NCBI GenBank assembly: GCA_002440965.1
Contig: DJWJ01000019.1
Location: 1-64,000 of the forward strand
From: Candidatus Omnitrophica bacterium UBA6233
GTDB lineage: Bacteria > Omnitrophota > Gorgyraeia > Gygaellales > Profunditerraquicolaceae
Direction of reading: 5' to 3'
Length of the DNA stretch: 64,000 bases
The notes beneath the pieces were generated by a model, which did no database searches, was not told where the DNA came from, and saw only the letters and a program-made list of their open reading frames with translations. A program made the position numbers and the translations under genes. Each line of letters opens with the position of its first letter. Position 1 is the first letter of the stretch. Positions 49,414 to 59,100 of the stretch are shown piece after piece.

Positions 49414-50598
49414 TCATTCTCGTATCGCCTTTAAATAGATATCTTCGATTTGTGTTGTTGTTACCTTATTACAAAAAAGAGATTTAATTCTATCGGATGC
49501 CGCAATCCCCATTTCTTTTCGAAGATTCTCATCAAAAAGAACCTTTATTGCACGAGACAAAGCTTGAATATCTCCCAATGGGACCAATATTCCCGTTTTG
49601 TTTTCTACAATCATCTCCGGAATTCCTCCGACCTTTGTGGCAATTACTGGAATCTGCATTGCTCCAGCTTCGAGCACTACCCGTGACGACGCCTCCGTGT
49701 GCGATGGTGCAACTAGGATATCCATACATTTCATAACGGCAGGAACGCTCTTCACAAAACCCGTAAAAATAACTTCGCTGGCAATTCCTAACTCAAAAGC
49801 CAAATCCTTTAGAGAATTAAGCTCCGGACCGTCACCTACAACCAAACAGCAGAAGACAGATACACCTTCCTGCTTCAGTATGGCTAGCGCTTCAAATAAC
49901 TCCCGATGCCCCTTCAGCTGAATTAACCGTCCGACGATACCAATAACTAACACGCCATCCTTAATTCCAAATTCTTCACAAAGGCCAGAATCAGGCATGC
50001 TACAATTATAATAGCCTAAATCGATCCCAGTATAAACGGTAATAACCTTCTCATTATTCTTACCAGATTTCCGAAAAAAAGACGCAGCCTTATCCGAAAC
50101 GGGAAGAACATAATCCATAGTATTAAGAATTATTGTTCGCAGAATTCTGCTCGTCGTATTTACCTCAAAATCGTCCATTATCTGGCAAACAGCGGGCCTA
50201 CGCGTTATTTTTGCGGCAATTCCTCCAACAATTCTCATAATGTTGTCACCTGGATGTAACAAATCAATCTGATTAATATTTATATATCGAATTAGTCTTT
50301 TCAAGAGCACAACAACATGCCAACAATAATAAACCAAATGGTATGGATCATATTTGACAGAATTACGTCCCAGTGAAGCAATTTTTTTAGGAAAAGAGAT
50401 GACTTCAACGTGAACGCCACACGCTCGTGCTTCAGACGTAAAAGCATTCTCTTGAGTGCTCACAATAAACGGAGTAAAAAGATCTTTGTCCAAACCTTTA
50501 ATCAATGACAGGGTATTAACCTGACCCCCTCCGAGCGGCTTTACCCCGTGCTCCAAGAACAGTATGTTGTATTTACGTCTTACGGCTCTTTTATCCAT
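49414..50598 (-). CDS. GT4 glycosyltransferase
   Basis: A 394-aa GT-B enzyme: NILFLEHGVKPLGGGQVNTLSLI acceptor-side start, VIGIVGRLIQLKGHRELFEAL, GDGPELNSLKDLAFELGI, and the donor-site EX7E motif in HTEASSRVVLEAGAMQIPVIATKVGGIPEMI. It adds a sugar with retention from an NDP-sugar at the cytosolic face. Linkage unknown. Confidence 0.92.
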   Translation of the reverse strand: MDKRAVRRKYNILFLEHGVKPLGGGQVNTLSLIKGLDKDLFTPFIVSTQENAFTSEARACGVHVEVISFPKKIASLGRNSVKYDPYHLVYYCWHVVVLLKRLIRYININQIDLLHPGDNIMRIVGGIAAKITRRPAVCQIMDDFEVNTTSRILRTIILNTMDYVLPVSDKAASFFRKSGKNNEKVITVYTGIDLGYYNCSMPDSGLCEEFGIKDGVLVIGIVGRLIQLKGHRELFEALAILKQEGVSVFCCLVVGDGPELNSLKDLAFELGIASEVIFTGFVKSVPAVMKCMDILVAPSHTEASSRVVLEAGAMQIPVIATKVGGIPEMIVENKTGILVPLGDIQALSRAIKVLFDENLRKEMGIAASDRIKSLFCNKVTTTQIEDIYLKAIRE

Positions 50599-50627
50599 CT
50601 ACTCTCCAGTGATCCAATTTTACCAGT

Positions 50628-51809
50628 CTACTGCAAGTAACGATTTATATGCGGAACGTGAAAGTGAAGGTCCTTTAAATAATAAAAGATAAAGAAAAAA
50701 GGAATAAAATCAAATCGATTAAAAAAAATAAACAAATCACTCGAGGCCCGCAGAATTAGAGCCAACAATAAAAAGAAAAAGACTTTATTTGTCCTATAAA
50801 ACTTAAAAAGGGCAAAAATAATTAGTATCAGAGTCATTAATCCCATAAAGCCAGTTTGTAAATGAAGATTAATAAACGAATTATGATAATTATATTCGTT
50901 AATTTCCCCTTCAGGCCATAGGTCTTTAACTACATTAACACCGAATATAACCCGTGATGTATCTAAATTATTAAAATAGTTGGTCCACATAGCCCAACGC
51001 ACAGGATCCTTCTTCACTTCCTCTCCCACTATAAAACTATCCCTCGCATTCCTAAAAAAAGAATAATCCATAGCAAACTTAGACCAAGCAAAATATGCAA
51101 TAAACAAACAAATAATTGCATAATAAATAAATTTTAGTTTAGCTCGAAAACTGATGAATAAAAGCCCAAGAAAAAGCACAAGACTTGAAACGATCCCGGA
51201 ACGACCGATCCCCCAGATTGAAATAACCAAAGTAAGAAATGCCGGCTTCAAATCAATCTTTTTCTTCTCCATACTCAATATAATATATAAGGAGACACAA
51301 GCGACCAATATCACCATCGAGATACCGTTACGGCTGCAATATTTCAAAGCGGCGTATCCTGGAACTCCAGTAAACATTAACATCAGAAAATAGCTCGCGA
51401 GGCCATAAAACACAATATATCCACCCCAATTATAGACATACCTCCTAACCAGAATCAGGGCAGCTCCGAAACTAGATGTGATAAAAACGTAAGGTTGAAA
51501 TGATCTCCAGCCTGTTCGCCCTACAAAAAGCGATGAAACCAAAAAAGATATAACAAGAAACCCTACAAATATATATATCGAAACATACTCTCTGCGAATC
51601 CTGGTGCTTAAAAGTATGATAGCGAGCATACCAAGCAACATGTTTACTTTAATTAATACATCAATGTTCCAAATAAAGGAGATTAATGATAAAGCGAGGC
51701 ATAAAGAATAAAGAATAGTGAAAAATAATTTTTTTACTTTATAACTTTCTGGCAAAATAGAGTTTGAGAGCTCTGCACAACTCTGTTGATTATAATTTTT
51801 AATGTTCAT
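50628..51809 (-). CDS. O-antigen polymerase-like membrane protein (Wzy), copy 3
   Basis: About 393 aa, with roughly ten membrane segments. A periplasmic loop RVIFGVNVVKDLWPEGEINEYNYHNSFINLHLQTGFMGLMTLILIIF matches the Wzy_C/O-antigen polymerase pattern (HNSFI...G). It is visibly more A+T-rich than neighbouring genes. ATG 51809 is preferred because the frame to 51851 would run 34 bases into the preceding gene; no strong ribosome site is seen. Its place among Wzx and GT genes suggests it is the polymerase partner of the flippase at 57595. Confidence 0.8.
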   Translation of the reverse strand: MNIKNYNQQSCAELSNSILPESYKVKKLFFTILYSLCLALSLISFIWNIDVLIKVNMLLGMLAIILLSTRIRREYVSIYIFVGFLVISFLVSSLFVGRTGWRSFQPYVFITSSFGAALILVRRYVYNWGGYIVFYGLASYFLMLMFTGVPGYAALKYCSRNGISMVILVACVSLYIILSMEKKKIDLKPAFLTLVISIWGIGRSGIVSSLVLFLGLLFISFRAKLKFIYYAIICLFIAYFAWSKFAMDYSFFRNARDSFIVGEEVKKDPVRWAMWTNYFNNLDTSRVIFGVNVVKDLWPEGEINEYNYHNSFINLHLQTGFMGLMTLILIIFALFKFYRTNKVFFFLLLALILRASSDLFIFFNRFDFIPFFFIFYYLKDLHFHVPHINRYLQ

Positions 51810-51817
51810 GTATTCAT

Positions 51818-52789
51818 CTAAGATCGTTGAGCAACCAGCGTCCAATGCCAACAGAATTTGCGTAATAAAGGGACTCGTGACAGAAAATCATCAAATGCAA
51901 CAAGCGCCCGCTGCAGAGTAATCGGAAGGTCAATCATCCGTTCTGCCGGACGCTTTGAATTTATATATAGTACGACATAATGAACAAAACCGCCGAGATA
52001 CCAGATGCGCTGTAAACTCACCTTTTTCAGCCCCTCCGCCCTAAGGAAATGCTCAAAATCTGCTTCGGCAAACCCTTTAGTTTCCATATCCCCAATTGAA
52101 GTTTCTCCTGGATTAATATTCCGGTTCGGGTGCAGCATTCTGCTAAGAAACCTCATCACTGGCATAACCGTATAATAAGGCCACCGGTTAGGCTCAAAAC
52201 CAATTACTAGTTGACCACCCGGCTTAAGAGCACGGTTGGCTGCTGCGAAAAAACTTCCAGGAGATGGTAAATGGTGAAGCGCTGCTACAATCAATACTGC
52301 ATCCAAGCTATTATCCGGACATGGCAATTGCTCGGCATCACAAACAACAAATACTGTGTGAGCGTTCTGTCCATTATCGAATGCACGCCTGCGTGCTCTC
52401 TTTACCATACCGACAGCAACATCACTCTCAATTACTGTAATCCCCATATTTTTTAGCCGGCAAGCTTCTAAACCGCCGCCTCCACCGACCACAAGAACAA
52501 CAGCCCCCTCTTGATAATTACCGAAACAAACCAAGTAGTCATCATGATAACGAGACACGCGGTATGAGAACCTATGGGCGCGCTCTGCAAAGTAATCTGC
52601 ATTATTTGAGTGAAATTTAGCTTCAAGAATTTTAAACTCCTCCAATTGCGGAGGCAACAGGATAGGAATGCCATCGTCCACAGGATAGGTCGCTTTGCAA
52701 GATAAACATTCCATCTGATTAACGCCGACTCTCTTCAAGCTCCCCTTACATAATGGACATGCCAAAAATGGCATCAGATCATCCGACAT
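51818..52789 (-). CDS. SAM-dependent methyltransferase with Trm112-like zinc ribbon
   Basis: A 323-aa protein. The N-terminal zinc ribbon (CPLCKGSL ... CLSCKATYPVDDGIPILL, residues 11-50) resembles Trm112. It precedes a class I methyltransferase domain (VVLVVGGGGGLEACRLKNMG, VCDAEQLPCPDNSLDAVLIVAALHHL, LKPGGQLVIGFEP). The glycine-rich motif I is unusual (VGGGGGLEA rather than an E/DxGxGxG form). Target unknown. Confidence 0.85.
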   Translation of the reverse strand: MSDDLMPFLACPLCKGSLKRVGVNQMECLSCKATYPVDDGIPILLPPQLEEFKILEAKFHSNNADYFAERAHRFSYRVSRYHDDYLVCFGNYQEGAVVLVVGGGGGLEACRLKNMGITVIESDVAVGMVKRARRRAFDNGQNAHTVFVVCDAEQLPCPDNSLDAVLIVAALHHLPSPGSFFAAANRALKPGGQLVIGFEPNRWPYYTVMPVMRFLSRMLHPNRNINPGETSIGDMETKGFAEADFEHFLRAEGLKKVSLQRIWYLGGFVHYVVLYINSKRPAERMIDLPITLQRALVAFDDFLSRVPLLRKFCWHWTLVAQRS

Positions 52790-52807
52790 AAAAGATCCCC
52801 CCTCATT

Positions 52808-53836
52808 CTAAACTTCAGTGACCAGCCTTTTCCTCGTGATAGCTTGCAATTTTCTTATAGCCCATATAGCCGAAGTTATAATTTGTAAATTAATTAAAGC
52901 CATTTTTTTAGTTTTTCGATTCTTTATTAAATAACCTAACCATATAAAAGGACTATATAAAATTCGTAAAGGGAAACATAAGAGAATCATCAGCACATAA
53001 GATAAAGCTGCCTGACTGCCTCCACCATACTCTAGAAAATAAAGATAATCCCCTTCACAATATAACTTTGCTGTATCTACTATCCATTTCGGTTCTGCTT
53101 TTGAACGACTTATTCCTACAAAATGTACTATTTCAACATCTGCCAAATAATAAATTCTAAATCCAGCCTTCCTTATTCTACAACAATATTCTACATCCTC
53201 ATAAAACATCGGTAATTTTTCATCTAATCCACCCAGCTTTCTGTAAATAGATCCCGGAAACATCATATAGCCACCGTGAAGCAAATCTACGTCGCAGCTA
53301 TTATTATGATCCCAATATCCCATTTCTGATGGTTTAAGAAACTTCCATTTCGGAAATATTGTATCAATAAAGAAGATTTGCCAAAACTTGCTCCAAATCG
53401 ACGGAAACGATCTAGCGCATGAAAATAAAATTTCACCGTTGCCCTTGAGTGTTTTAACGCCAATGCACCCAATAGAATCTTCATTTTTTAAAACATGCAG
53501 GGATTGCTGAAGAGCGTTATTCTTGATTAAAGTGTCCGGATTAAGCATCAGAAAATACTTTCCTCGAGCAATAGTGAAAGCCTGATTATTTGCGGCAGGA
53601 AAACCGACATTTTTTTTATTTTTAATTAGGATTACCTCTGGAAAACTCGCAGCAATATTTATTACAGAATTATCAGATGAACAATTATCCACAACGATTA
53701 TTTCATATCTTAATCCATCGGCATTTTCCTTTATAGACATAATACACTTTTGCAAATAACCCCATGAATTCCAATTTACAATAATAATAGATAAATCAAT
53801 TAGTTCATTATTCGATTTTGAGTAAAATACGCTCAT
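52808..53836 (-). CDS. GT2 glycosyltransferase, rhamnosyltransferase (WbbL)-like
   Basis: About 342 aa: LSIIIVNWNSWGYLQKCI, VVDNCSSDNSV, LMLNPDTLIKNNAL (metal site region), CIGVKTLKGNGEILFSCARSFPS and MFYEDVEYCCRIRKAGFRIYYL, all typical of the WbbL/rhamnosyltransferase group, with a hydrophobic segment near the C-terminus. ATG 53836 has AGGAATT upstream. The donor is probably a dTDP- or GDP-6-deoxyhexose, by family analogy only. Confidence 0.88.
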   Translation of the reverse strand: MSVFYSKSNNELIDLSIIIVNWNSWGYLQKCIMSIKENADGLRYEIIVVDNCSSDNSVINIAASFPEVILIKNKKNVGFPAANNQAFTIARGKYFLMLNPDTLIKNNALQQSLHVLKNEDSIGCIGVKTLKGNGEILFSCARSFPSIWSKFWQIFFIDTIFPKWKFLKPSEMGYWDHNNSCDVDLLHGGYMMFPGSIYRKLGGLDEKLPMFYEDVEYCCRIRKAGFRIYYLADVEIVHFVGISRSKAEPKWIVDTAKLYCEGDYLYFLEYGGGSQAALSYVLMILLCFPLRILYSPFIWLGYLIKNRKTKKMALINLQIITSAIWAIRKLQAITRKRLVTEV

Positions 53837-53917
53837 TAAAATTCCTGGCTCCAATACATATTTTTAGATTGCCCTATTTCCTGTCTACAATTTCCAGCGA
53901 CCGGCCGATAGAAAAGT

Positions 53918-54874
53918 TTAATTAATTCTGATTCTACCTCTCCACCACTCTAAAAGATCTATCAAAGAATTTTCTATCGTATATTGAGGTATCCAGCCCA
54001 AACTGCTTAGTTTTATATTATCTCCAACGAAGTCAGGAACATCAGACGGCCTGAGCTTATTTTTATCTATTTCTAGCAGAATATCTTTCCCAGAAAATGT
54101 GATTAGTTTATTCAATATTTCTTGAATTTTAATAGACTTCCCCGTGCATACATTATAGACTTCACCAGCCTTGCCACTATTGATGATTCTCCAATAAGCG
54201 CTAACTACATCCCTTATATCTGTAAAATCTCTCTTCGCCTCAAGATTCCCGACTTTTATACACGTTTTCTTACCGGTTTCAACATCAACGATTTGCTTTA
54301 CAATATCTGAACATACAAAGCCTAAAGGCTGTCTCGGTCCAGTATAATGAAATGTCCTCGTAAAATAAATATTTAATCCAAAGTTTTTAAGATAATAAAA
54401 TCCAATTTCTTCTTGTACTTTCTTGCTAATTGCATAAGGATTAATAGAATTCAAGGGATAGGTTTCTTTTATGGGCATCTTATCTTCTGGAACTTTTCCA
54501 TACTCTTCAGCTGATCCCGGAATAAGAATCTTGGCTTGCGGTACAATTTTCCTTATACCCTCCATCAAGTTTGTTGTCCCAATTATATTTGTTTGGAAGG
54601 TTGGAATTGGATTATTTAAAGAATCGAAAACTGAAACATATGATGCAAAATGAAAGATGACATCAGGTTGAGTCGTACTTAATGCTCTTTCGATTGAGTA
54701 AACATCATTGATATCGCATTCAAAAAGAGTTGCTTCACTAAAATTATCCGTGATGTTTCTGTTTCCCGTAGAATGCCTGAATGTTCCATACAAATTATTA
54801 TCATCTATATGTTTCAAAAAATGGTACATGGAAGTCCCCGCAAACCCTGTGATACCCAAAACTAGTATTTTCAT
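53918..54874 (-). CDS. rmd: GDP-6-deoxy-4-keto-mannose reductase-like SDR
   Basis: A 318-aa extended SDR: ILVLGITGFAGTSMYHFL, FHFASYVSVFDSLNNPIPTFQTN, PGSAEEYGKVPED, catalytic SINPYAISKKVQEEIGFYY (YxxxK intact). The Rmd-like C-terminus is KLRPSDVPDFVGDNIKLSSLGWIP. Rmd reduces GDP-4-keto-6-deoxymannose to GDP-rhamnose; GDP-mannose 4,6-dehydratase-type or dTDP-type activity cannot be excluded. A GGGAGG site precedes the ATG. GDP-mannose would come from manC. Confidence 0.8.
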   Translation of the reverse strand: MKILVLGITGFAGTSMYHFLKHIDDNNLYGTFRHSTGNRNITDNFSEATLFECDINDVYSIERALSTTQPDVIFHFASYVSVFDSLNNPIPTFQTNIIGTTNLMEGIRKIVPQAKILIPGSAEEYGKVPEDKMPIKETYPLNSINPYAISKKVQEEIGFYYLKNFGLNIYFTRTFHYTGPRQPLGFVCSDIVKQIVDVETGKKTCIKVGNLEAKRDFTDIRDVVSAYWRIINSGKAGEVYNVCTGKSIKIQEILNKLITFSGKDILLEIDKNKLRPSDVPDFVGDNIKLSSLGWIPQYTIENSLIDLLEWWRGRIRIN

Positions 54875-54887
54875 ACAGCCTCCCGCT

Positions 54888-55955
54888 CTAACGTCTGATT
54901 TTCAGGCTAATATATTTTACCATTATTGATGTAACATAACGCTTATAATAATAAGTACTGTTCTCTAAATCTACGAGGTAAATTTCTGCATTGGTATAAT
55001 AAAAACGAAAAATCGTAAAATACGCATATAATCCGAGATTAAGAAAAACTCCGGGCAATTGCGCTATGAGCCGTGTAAAAAAACGATCTATAGTGGAATC
55101 CAACCGTTTCATAAGAAATTCTTTATATTCTCTCAACGTATATGCGCCTCTTGCCCGATAAATCAGCAATGTCTTAAAGCGACGCCAGGGTTCACGCGGA
55201 CAAACCCGATGCCTGGCAGATTCCGAAAAGTCAGAAAATGACCATATTAAATTTGGCCAAATAAGTAGAGAGACCTCAAAACATTTATTCGTCCACAAAG
55301 AATTCCCATATCTAATCGAGATCATCGGATTTGCGAGAACTACAATCTTTCCAGCAATAGGGCTCTGAAAAATAACAGCAACGTGAACAAAGAGAGTCCC
55401 AAAATATGTTTTTTTCTCTCTCGCATTCCATAGCGATCGCTTGAATACAATACAACCAATGAACGAAAGATAGCTAGCAACATCAATAAATAACTGCTCT
55501 GAATCTTCTCTCTGATATATTCGGTTATCTACAAAATTAAGGTAGCGTTTTTTTAGCACCTTAGAAAGATTGACATTCTTTATTTCAGCATTTACAAGAA
55601 TCAACTCATAGTTGTGCTGAAACTCATCTAAAACAGCCTTAATCGCACCTGGCTTTAAAATATCATCATCAGAAAACAACCAACAATACTTACCTTCAGC
55701 TAATTCAACAGCACGACAGCAATCCTGATCAAACCCTCCCTTAGCAGCAAGGCGAATATAGCGAATAAGCGGAAATTTTTGTTGATAATTCTTTACAATT
55801 TCTCCCGTATTGTCAGTTGAGGCTCCATCCACAATAATAATTTCAACTTCATTTGTCGCTTGTGAAACAATACTATCTAATGCTTCCCCAATCAACATTG
55901 CACGATTAAATGTGGCGATACAAATTGATAAAACAATATTATTACTCATATTCAC
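54888..55955 (-). CDS. GT2 glycosyltransferase, RfbV/abequosyltransferase-like
   Basis: A 355-aa GT-A enzyme: VLSICIATFNRAMLIGEALDSI, IIVDGASTDNTGEIVKNY, GKYCWLFSDDDILKPGAI. The FSDDD metal motif and overall length recall the WbaV/RfbV group that transfers 3,6-dideoxyhexoses from CDP, but the match is by pattern only. A C-terminal hydrophobic stretch (LPGVFLNLGLYAYFTIFRFY) may anchor it to the membrane. It overlaps the upstream gene by 4 bases. Confidence 0.82.
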   Translation of the reverse strand: MNMSNNIVLSICIATFNRAMLIGEALDSIVSQATNEVEIIIVDGASTDNTGEIVKNYQQKFPLIRYIRLAAKGGFDQDCCRAVELAEGKYCWLFSDDDILKPGAIKAVLDEFQHNYELILVNAEIKNVNLSKVLKKRYLNFVDNRIYQREDSEQLFIDVASYLSFIGCIVFKRSLWNAREKKTYFGTLFVHVAVIFQSPIAGKIVVLANPMISIRYGNSLWTNKCFEVSLLIWPNLIWSFSDFSESARHRVCPREPWRRFKTLLIYRARGAYTLREYKEFLMKRLDSTIDRFFTRLIAQLPGVFLNLGLYAYFTIFRFYYTNAEIYLVDLENSTYYYKRYVTSIMVKYISLKIRR

Positions 55956-57538
55956 TTCCCTGATCCTGCCATCTTTAATGCCAACGCTTCGACGCGGGCA
56001 GCAGCCATACCGTCTGCTTGATATGCATAACGCTTTAAAAAATCTTGGCGCGCAGATTCAAGTTTTACCTTTGTATTAGCCTCTGAACCATCCGCAATCA
56101 TTCTAAATATATTTATGATCTCCTGACATGATTCAGGAATAAGGACTGCGCCAGAATCTTTAAAAATATCGCTGAAAACCCAACCTGGAAAAACAGGACA
56201 AATGGTAAGTTTACCAGCGATAAGCGCATCTATGGTCGCTGTGGAACCAAAAGAAATAAAAGCGTCGCAAATCCGGATTAACTCCCTAATGTCTGACTTC
56301 TGAGAAACAAAAATAATATTTTTATATTTTTTAGCCAAAGCACGCGTTTGGCGCACATTTTCAACCGGATGAGGTTTAACTACAAGACTTATTCCCGGCG
56401 TCTTATCAGCAGCCTGAAATATAGCACACTTCATAGAACGTAAGAATTCCGGATTTGAGTATTTATCATGGGTCTTCAAATGGTAAGTAGAAGCCAACAC
56501 GACCATCGCGTTTTCTTCCGGTACACGTAACATGGCGCGCTTCGATTTAACCTCTGAATTAGACAGATTAACAAGAAAATCATGACGTGGCGAACCTGTT
56601 ATAATAATTCTCTCTGAGGAAACTTTCTGTTTCAGCATTGCCTCTTTCGAAACATCCCCCCAGACAGCAACGCGATCTGCAGTAAGAAAACGCCACTCGA
56701 TCCCTTCATCCCCAGCTAAACCAAACTGGATATCCATACAAGGAATACCCATAAGCCGGCAAAGTAGCGTATAAATTCGCGTCCGAGGATCAGCTGTATC
56801 AGAATTAATTACCATTGCAGGACGATGCTTCTCTAAAATATGCCGAGCTACAACAGCATGCGGGATAATAAGAGGCAAATAAACCCGAAAAAACCGATTA
56901 AATAAATTTTTAAAATTCCTTACCAGATGACGGTCATTATCAGGCACTGCGTTTAATAATGCATTTGATAATCGTAAATTTATTTCAATTTGGTAAATTG
57001 ATTTCTGTAGTTTAGAAACCTGCCCCCCTATTTGTTCACCCCAATGCTGCCACAATGTTTGATATCTACAATTTTCAAAGGAAGATAGTTTCTTATCAAA
57101 ACGATTCTGATCGCCCAATACTACTATGTTACAATCTTTATGCATAACTAATCGGCTAACTACCGGCCGGAGAACATCTCTGTACATCTGATTAGTAAAA
57201 CCAAGACAAAGAAGAGTTTTCCCGATTGGCCATGATGAACATCCATGCGTATTGTGGCGGTGACGAATTAAATTACGCAAGCCGTGTTTAAATCGAATCA
57301 GACCTGGCCTTATTCGCTGCATCATGTCTTTAGATGAAATATCGGATGCTAATACGGTTGGTATATGACTGTGTGCAAATTCAGCAGAGAACACATCCCA
57401 GAATTGTATGCCCTCCACAGTAAGTGTTGTCGACAATGTTTTCCCGTTAGAAAGATTAAATTTACCGAACTCTTCAACTAAGGATGCGGAATAATTCAGC
57501 GTATCTATAACATTTAACATAGATTTATCTTTAGTCAT
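55952..57538 (-). CDS. GT-B fold capsule-type transferase of uncertain specificity
   Basis: A 528-aa soluble protein. The C-terminal half has a GT-B-like donor domain: GIPCMDIQFGLAGDEGIEWR, VAVWGDVSKEAMLKQ, IIITGSPRHDFLV, SLVVKPHPVENVRQTRALAKKY, AFISFGSTATIDALIAGKLT. This style is shared by capsule polysaccharide transferases, CDP-glycerol glycerophosphotransferase-like and 2-epimerase-like proteins. The N-terminal half is not recognised. It probably builds the glycan at the cytosolic membrane face. Confidence 0.75.
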   Translation of the reverse strand: MTKDKSMLNVIDTLNYSASLVEEFGKFNLSNGKTLSTTLTVEGIQFWDVFSAEFAHSHIPTVLASDISSKDMMQRIRPGLIRFKHGLRNLIRHRHNTHGCSSWPIGKTLLCLGFTNQMYRDVLRPVVSRLVMHKDCNIVVLGDQNRFDKKLSSFENCRYQTLWQHWGEQIGGQVSKLQKSIYQIEINLRLSNALLNAVPDNDRHLVRNFKNLFNRFFRVYLPLIIPHAVVARHILEKHRPAMVINSDTADPRTRIYTLLCRLMGIPCMDIQFGLAGDEGIEWRFLTADRVAVWGDVSKEAMLKQKVSSERIIITGSPRHDFLVNLSNSEVKSKRAMLRVPEENAMVVLASTYHLKTHDKYSNPEFLRSMKCAIFQAADKTPGISLVVKPHPVENVRQTRALAKKYKNIIFVSQKSDIRELIRICDAFISFGSTATIDALIAGKLTICPVFPGWVFSDIFKDSGAVLIPESCQEIINIFRMIADGSEANTKVKLESARQDFLKRYAYQADGMAAARVEALALKMAGSGK

Positions 57539-57594
57539 ATATTTAAATCAAGTTGTGCCATATATTCCATATTTACTCCCAAGCTGATAATCAC

Positions 57595-59100
57595 CTAACG
57601 CGTGATACCAAAACGTTCCAAACTTGCTCGTGAAAAATCCAGTTTCAATACTCGAGCTACAATGTAAATAAGCGGTAGATAACCAAGCAAATATAGAATG
57701 ACTTTAGCGCCTGCGATTATTAAAGAATCTGTGAATAAATGGGCGGAAATAAAATAACTTACTGCACTTTCAACTGACCACAGTAATATTAACATATAGA
57801 TAAACGGCGCCCAAAGTCGGGAAAAAAACCGAATCCAATCCTTATATTGCCTTGTGTAATGGGATAGCGCATACCCAATAACAATACATGAATAAAAAAA
57901 ATAGGTAAGCAGCGTACCGCCAACTGCTATCCCTTCAATTCCATAACCCATACGTATGAATAGGAAATCCAGAATTATATTAAAGACGAGCGCAATACAG
58001 CCGAAAAAGGCGTATTGTTTCAATTTACCGGTAGTCACTAAAAAATAATCAGTCAGACCAAGGATGCCATAAAAGAAAATCCCAACAGCAACAATTCTGG
58101 CAGCAACAATGCCAGGAGCATAAGCCGGAAGAAAAGTCTTAACAACAAACGGCAGGACTAGATATAACGGACCTATTAACAATGGTAACAAGAAACTCAA
58201 GACCATGGGTGGTATAAAAACATATGACCGTAGCGCCTCAATACTTCTTCCTGTATTTCCAAAGTGATAACTGATCCGAGGATATAATACCTGGCTTGCC
58301 ATTGACGGTATCAGGGATATTACACTAACTAACAAGAGTGCCAACCCCAAGTATCCTAATTGTGTCTCTCCCAGAAAAGCGATGACCATGAGACGGTCAA
58401 TAGATGTCAACATTGTTATTATAAAACCGGAAACTAAAATAGGTATGCCCACGCGCATTAATGACCATGCAAAAGACAAGTTGAATTTTGGCACTGGTTG
58501 CCAAGGATTACGGTATAAAGCGTACATTACAATTGCTGCCTGCGCCAGAATTGCGGCAATTAACCGTCCTTTTAGCCCACTAAAAATTACAAATAATATT
58601 GCTAGTCCTGCGGTAGCTATAGCAAGCAAAACTTGCTGTTGGCTTAATTCCTTGAAGTGATTATGGGAACGCAACAAGATTCGATGATAAGTGTAAATTT
58701 GCTGCAGAATCAAAACAACCGCCATAGCCTGCATTCCAAAAGATATTTCAGATGAATGCCCTGGTAAAAAAGAGATTACAAACACAACCATGGATGCAAG
58801 AATAGCTCCATAAATTGTAGTATACCTAGCCGCGCCATCAACATCCGCAACTCTTTGAGAATCACCTTGCCCTAAATAAATAGGCAGATCGCGCCCCATC
58901 GCAGAAAGTACACCAAATTCCACATAAGCCCCATATGATAAAACTAATAAAACTGCATTCCAAACCCCATAATCATGAGGACCAAGCAAACGGGCGACCC
59001 AAAAACCCGAAACCAAACCTATAGCCTGCGACGCAAATGCACTAACACTGTAATAAAATGCATCTTTAATTATATGAAATCGATTATGCAGCTGCCTCAT
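57595..59100 (-). CDS. wzx: Polysaccharide flippase (Wzx family)
   Basis: A 501-aa membrane protein with about 12-14 helices: AFYYSVSAFASQAIGLVSGFWVARLLGPHDYGVWNAVL is the typical Wzx/PST start, with paired helices throughout. It flips undecaprenyl-diphosphate-linked repeat units to the periplasm. It is the only flippase in the window, whereas three Wzy/WaaL-type proteins are present. It overlaps the fcl-like gene by 4 bases. Confidence 0.92.
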   Translation of the reverse strand: MRQLHNRFHIIKDAFYYSVSAFASQAIGLVSGFWVARLLGPHDYGVWNAVLLVLSYGAYVEFGVLSAMGRDLPIYLGQGDSQRVADVDGAARYTTIYGAILASMVVFVISFLPGHSSEISFGMQAMAVVLILQQIYTYHRILLRSHNHFKELSQQQVLLAIATAGLAILFVIFSGLKGRLIAAILAQAAIVMYALYRNPWQPVPKFNLSFAWSLMRVGIPILVSGFIITMLTSIDRLMVIAFLGETQLGYLGLALLLVSVISLIPSMASQVLYPRISYHFGNTGRSIEALRSYVFIPPMVLSFLLPLLIGPLYLVLPFVVKTFLPAYAPGIVAARIVAVGIFFYGILGLTDYFLVTTGKLKQYAFFGCIALVFNIILDFLFIRMGYGIEGIAVGGTLLTYFFYSCIVIGYALSHYTRQYKDWIRFFSRLWAPFIYMLILLWSVESAVSYFISAHLFTDSLIIAGAKVILYLLGYLPLIYIVARVLKLDFSRASLERFGITR

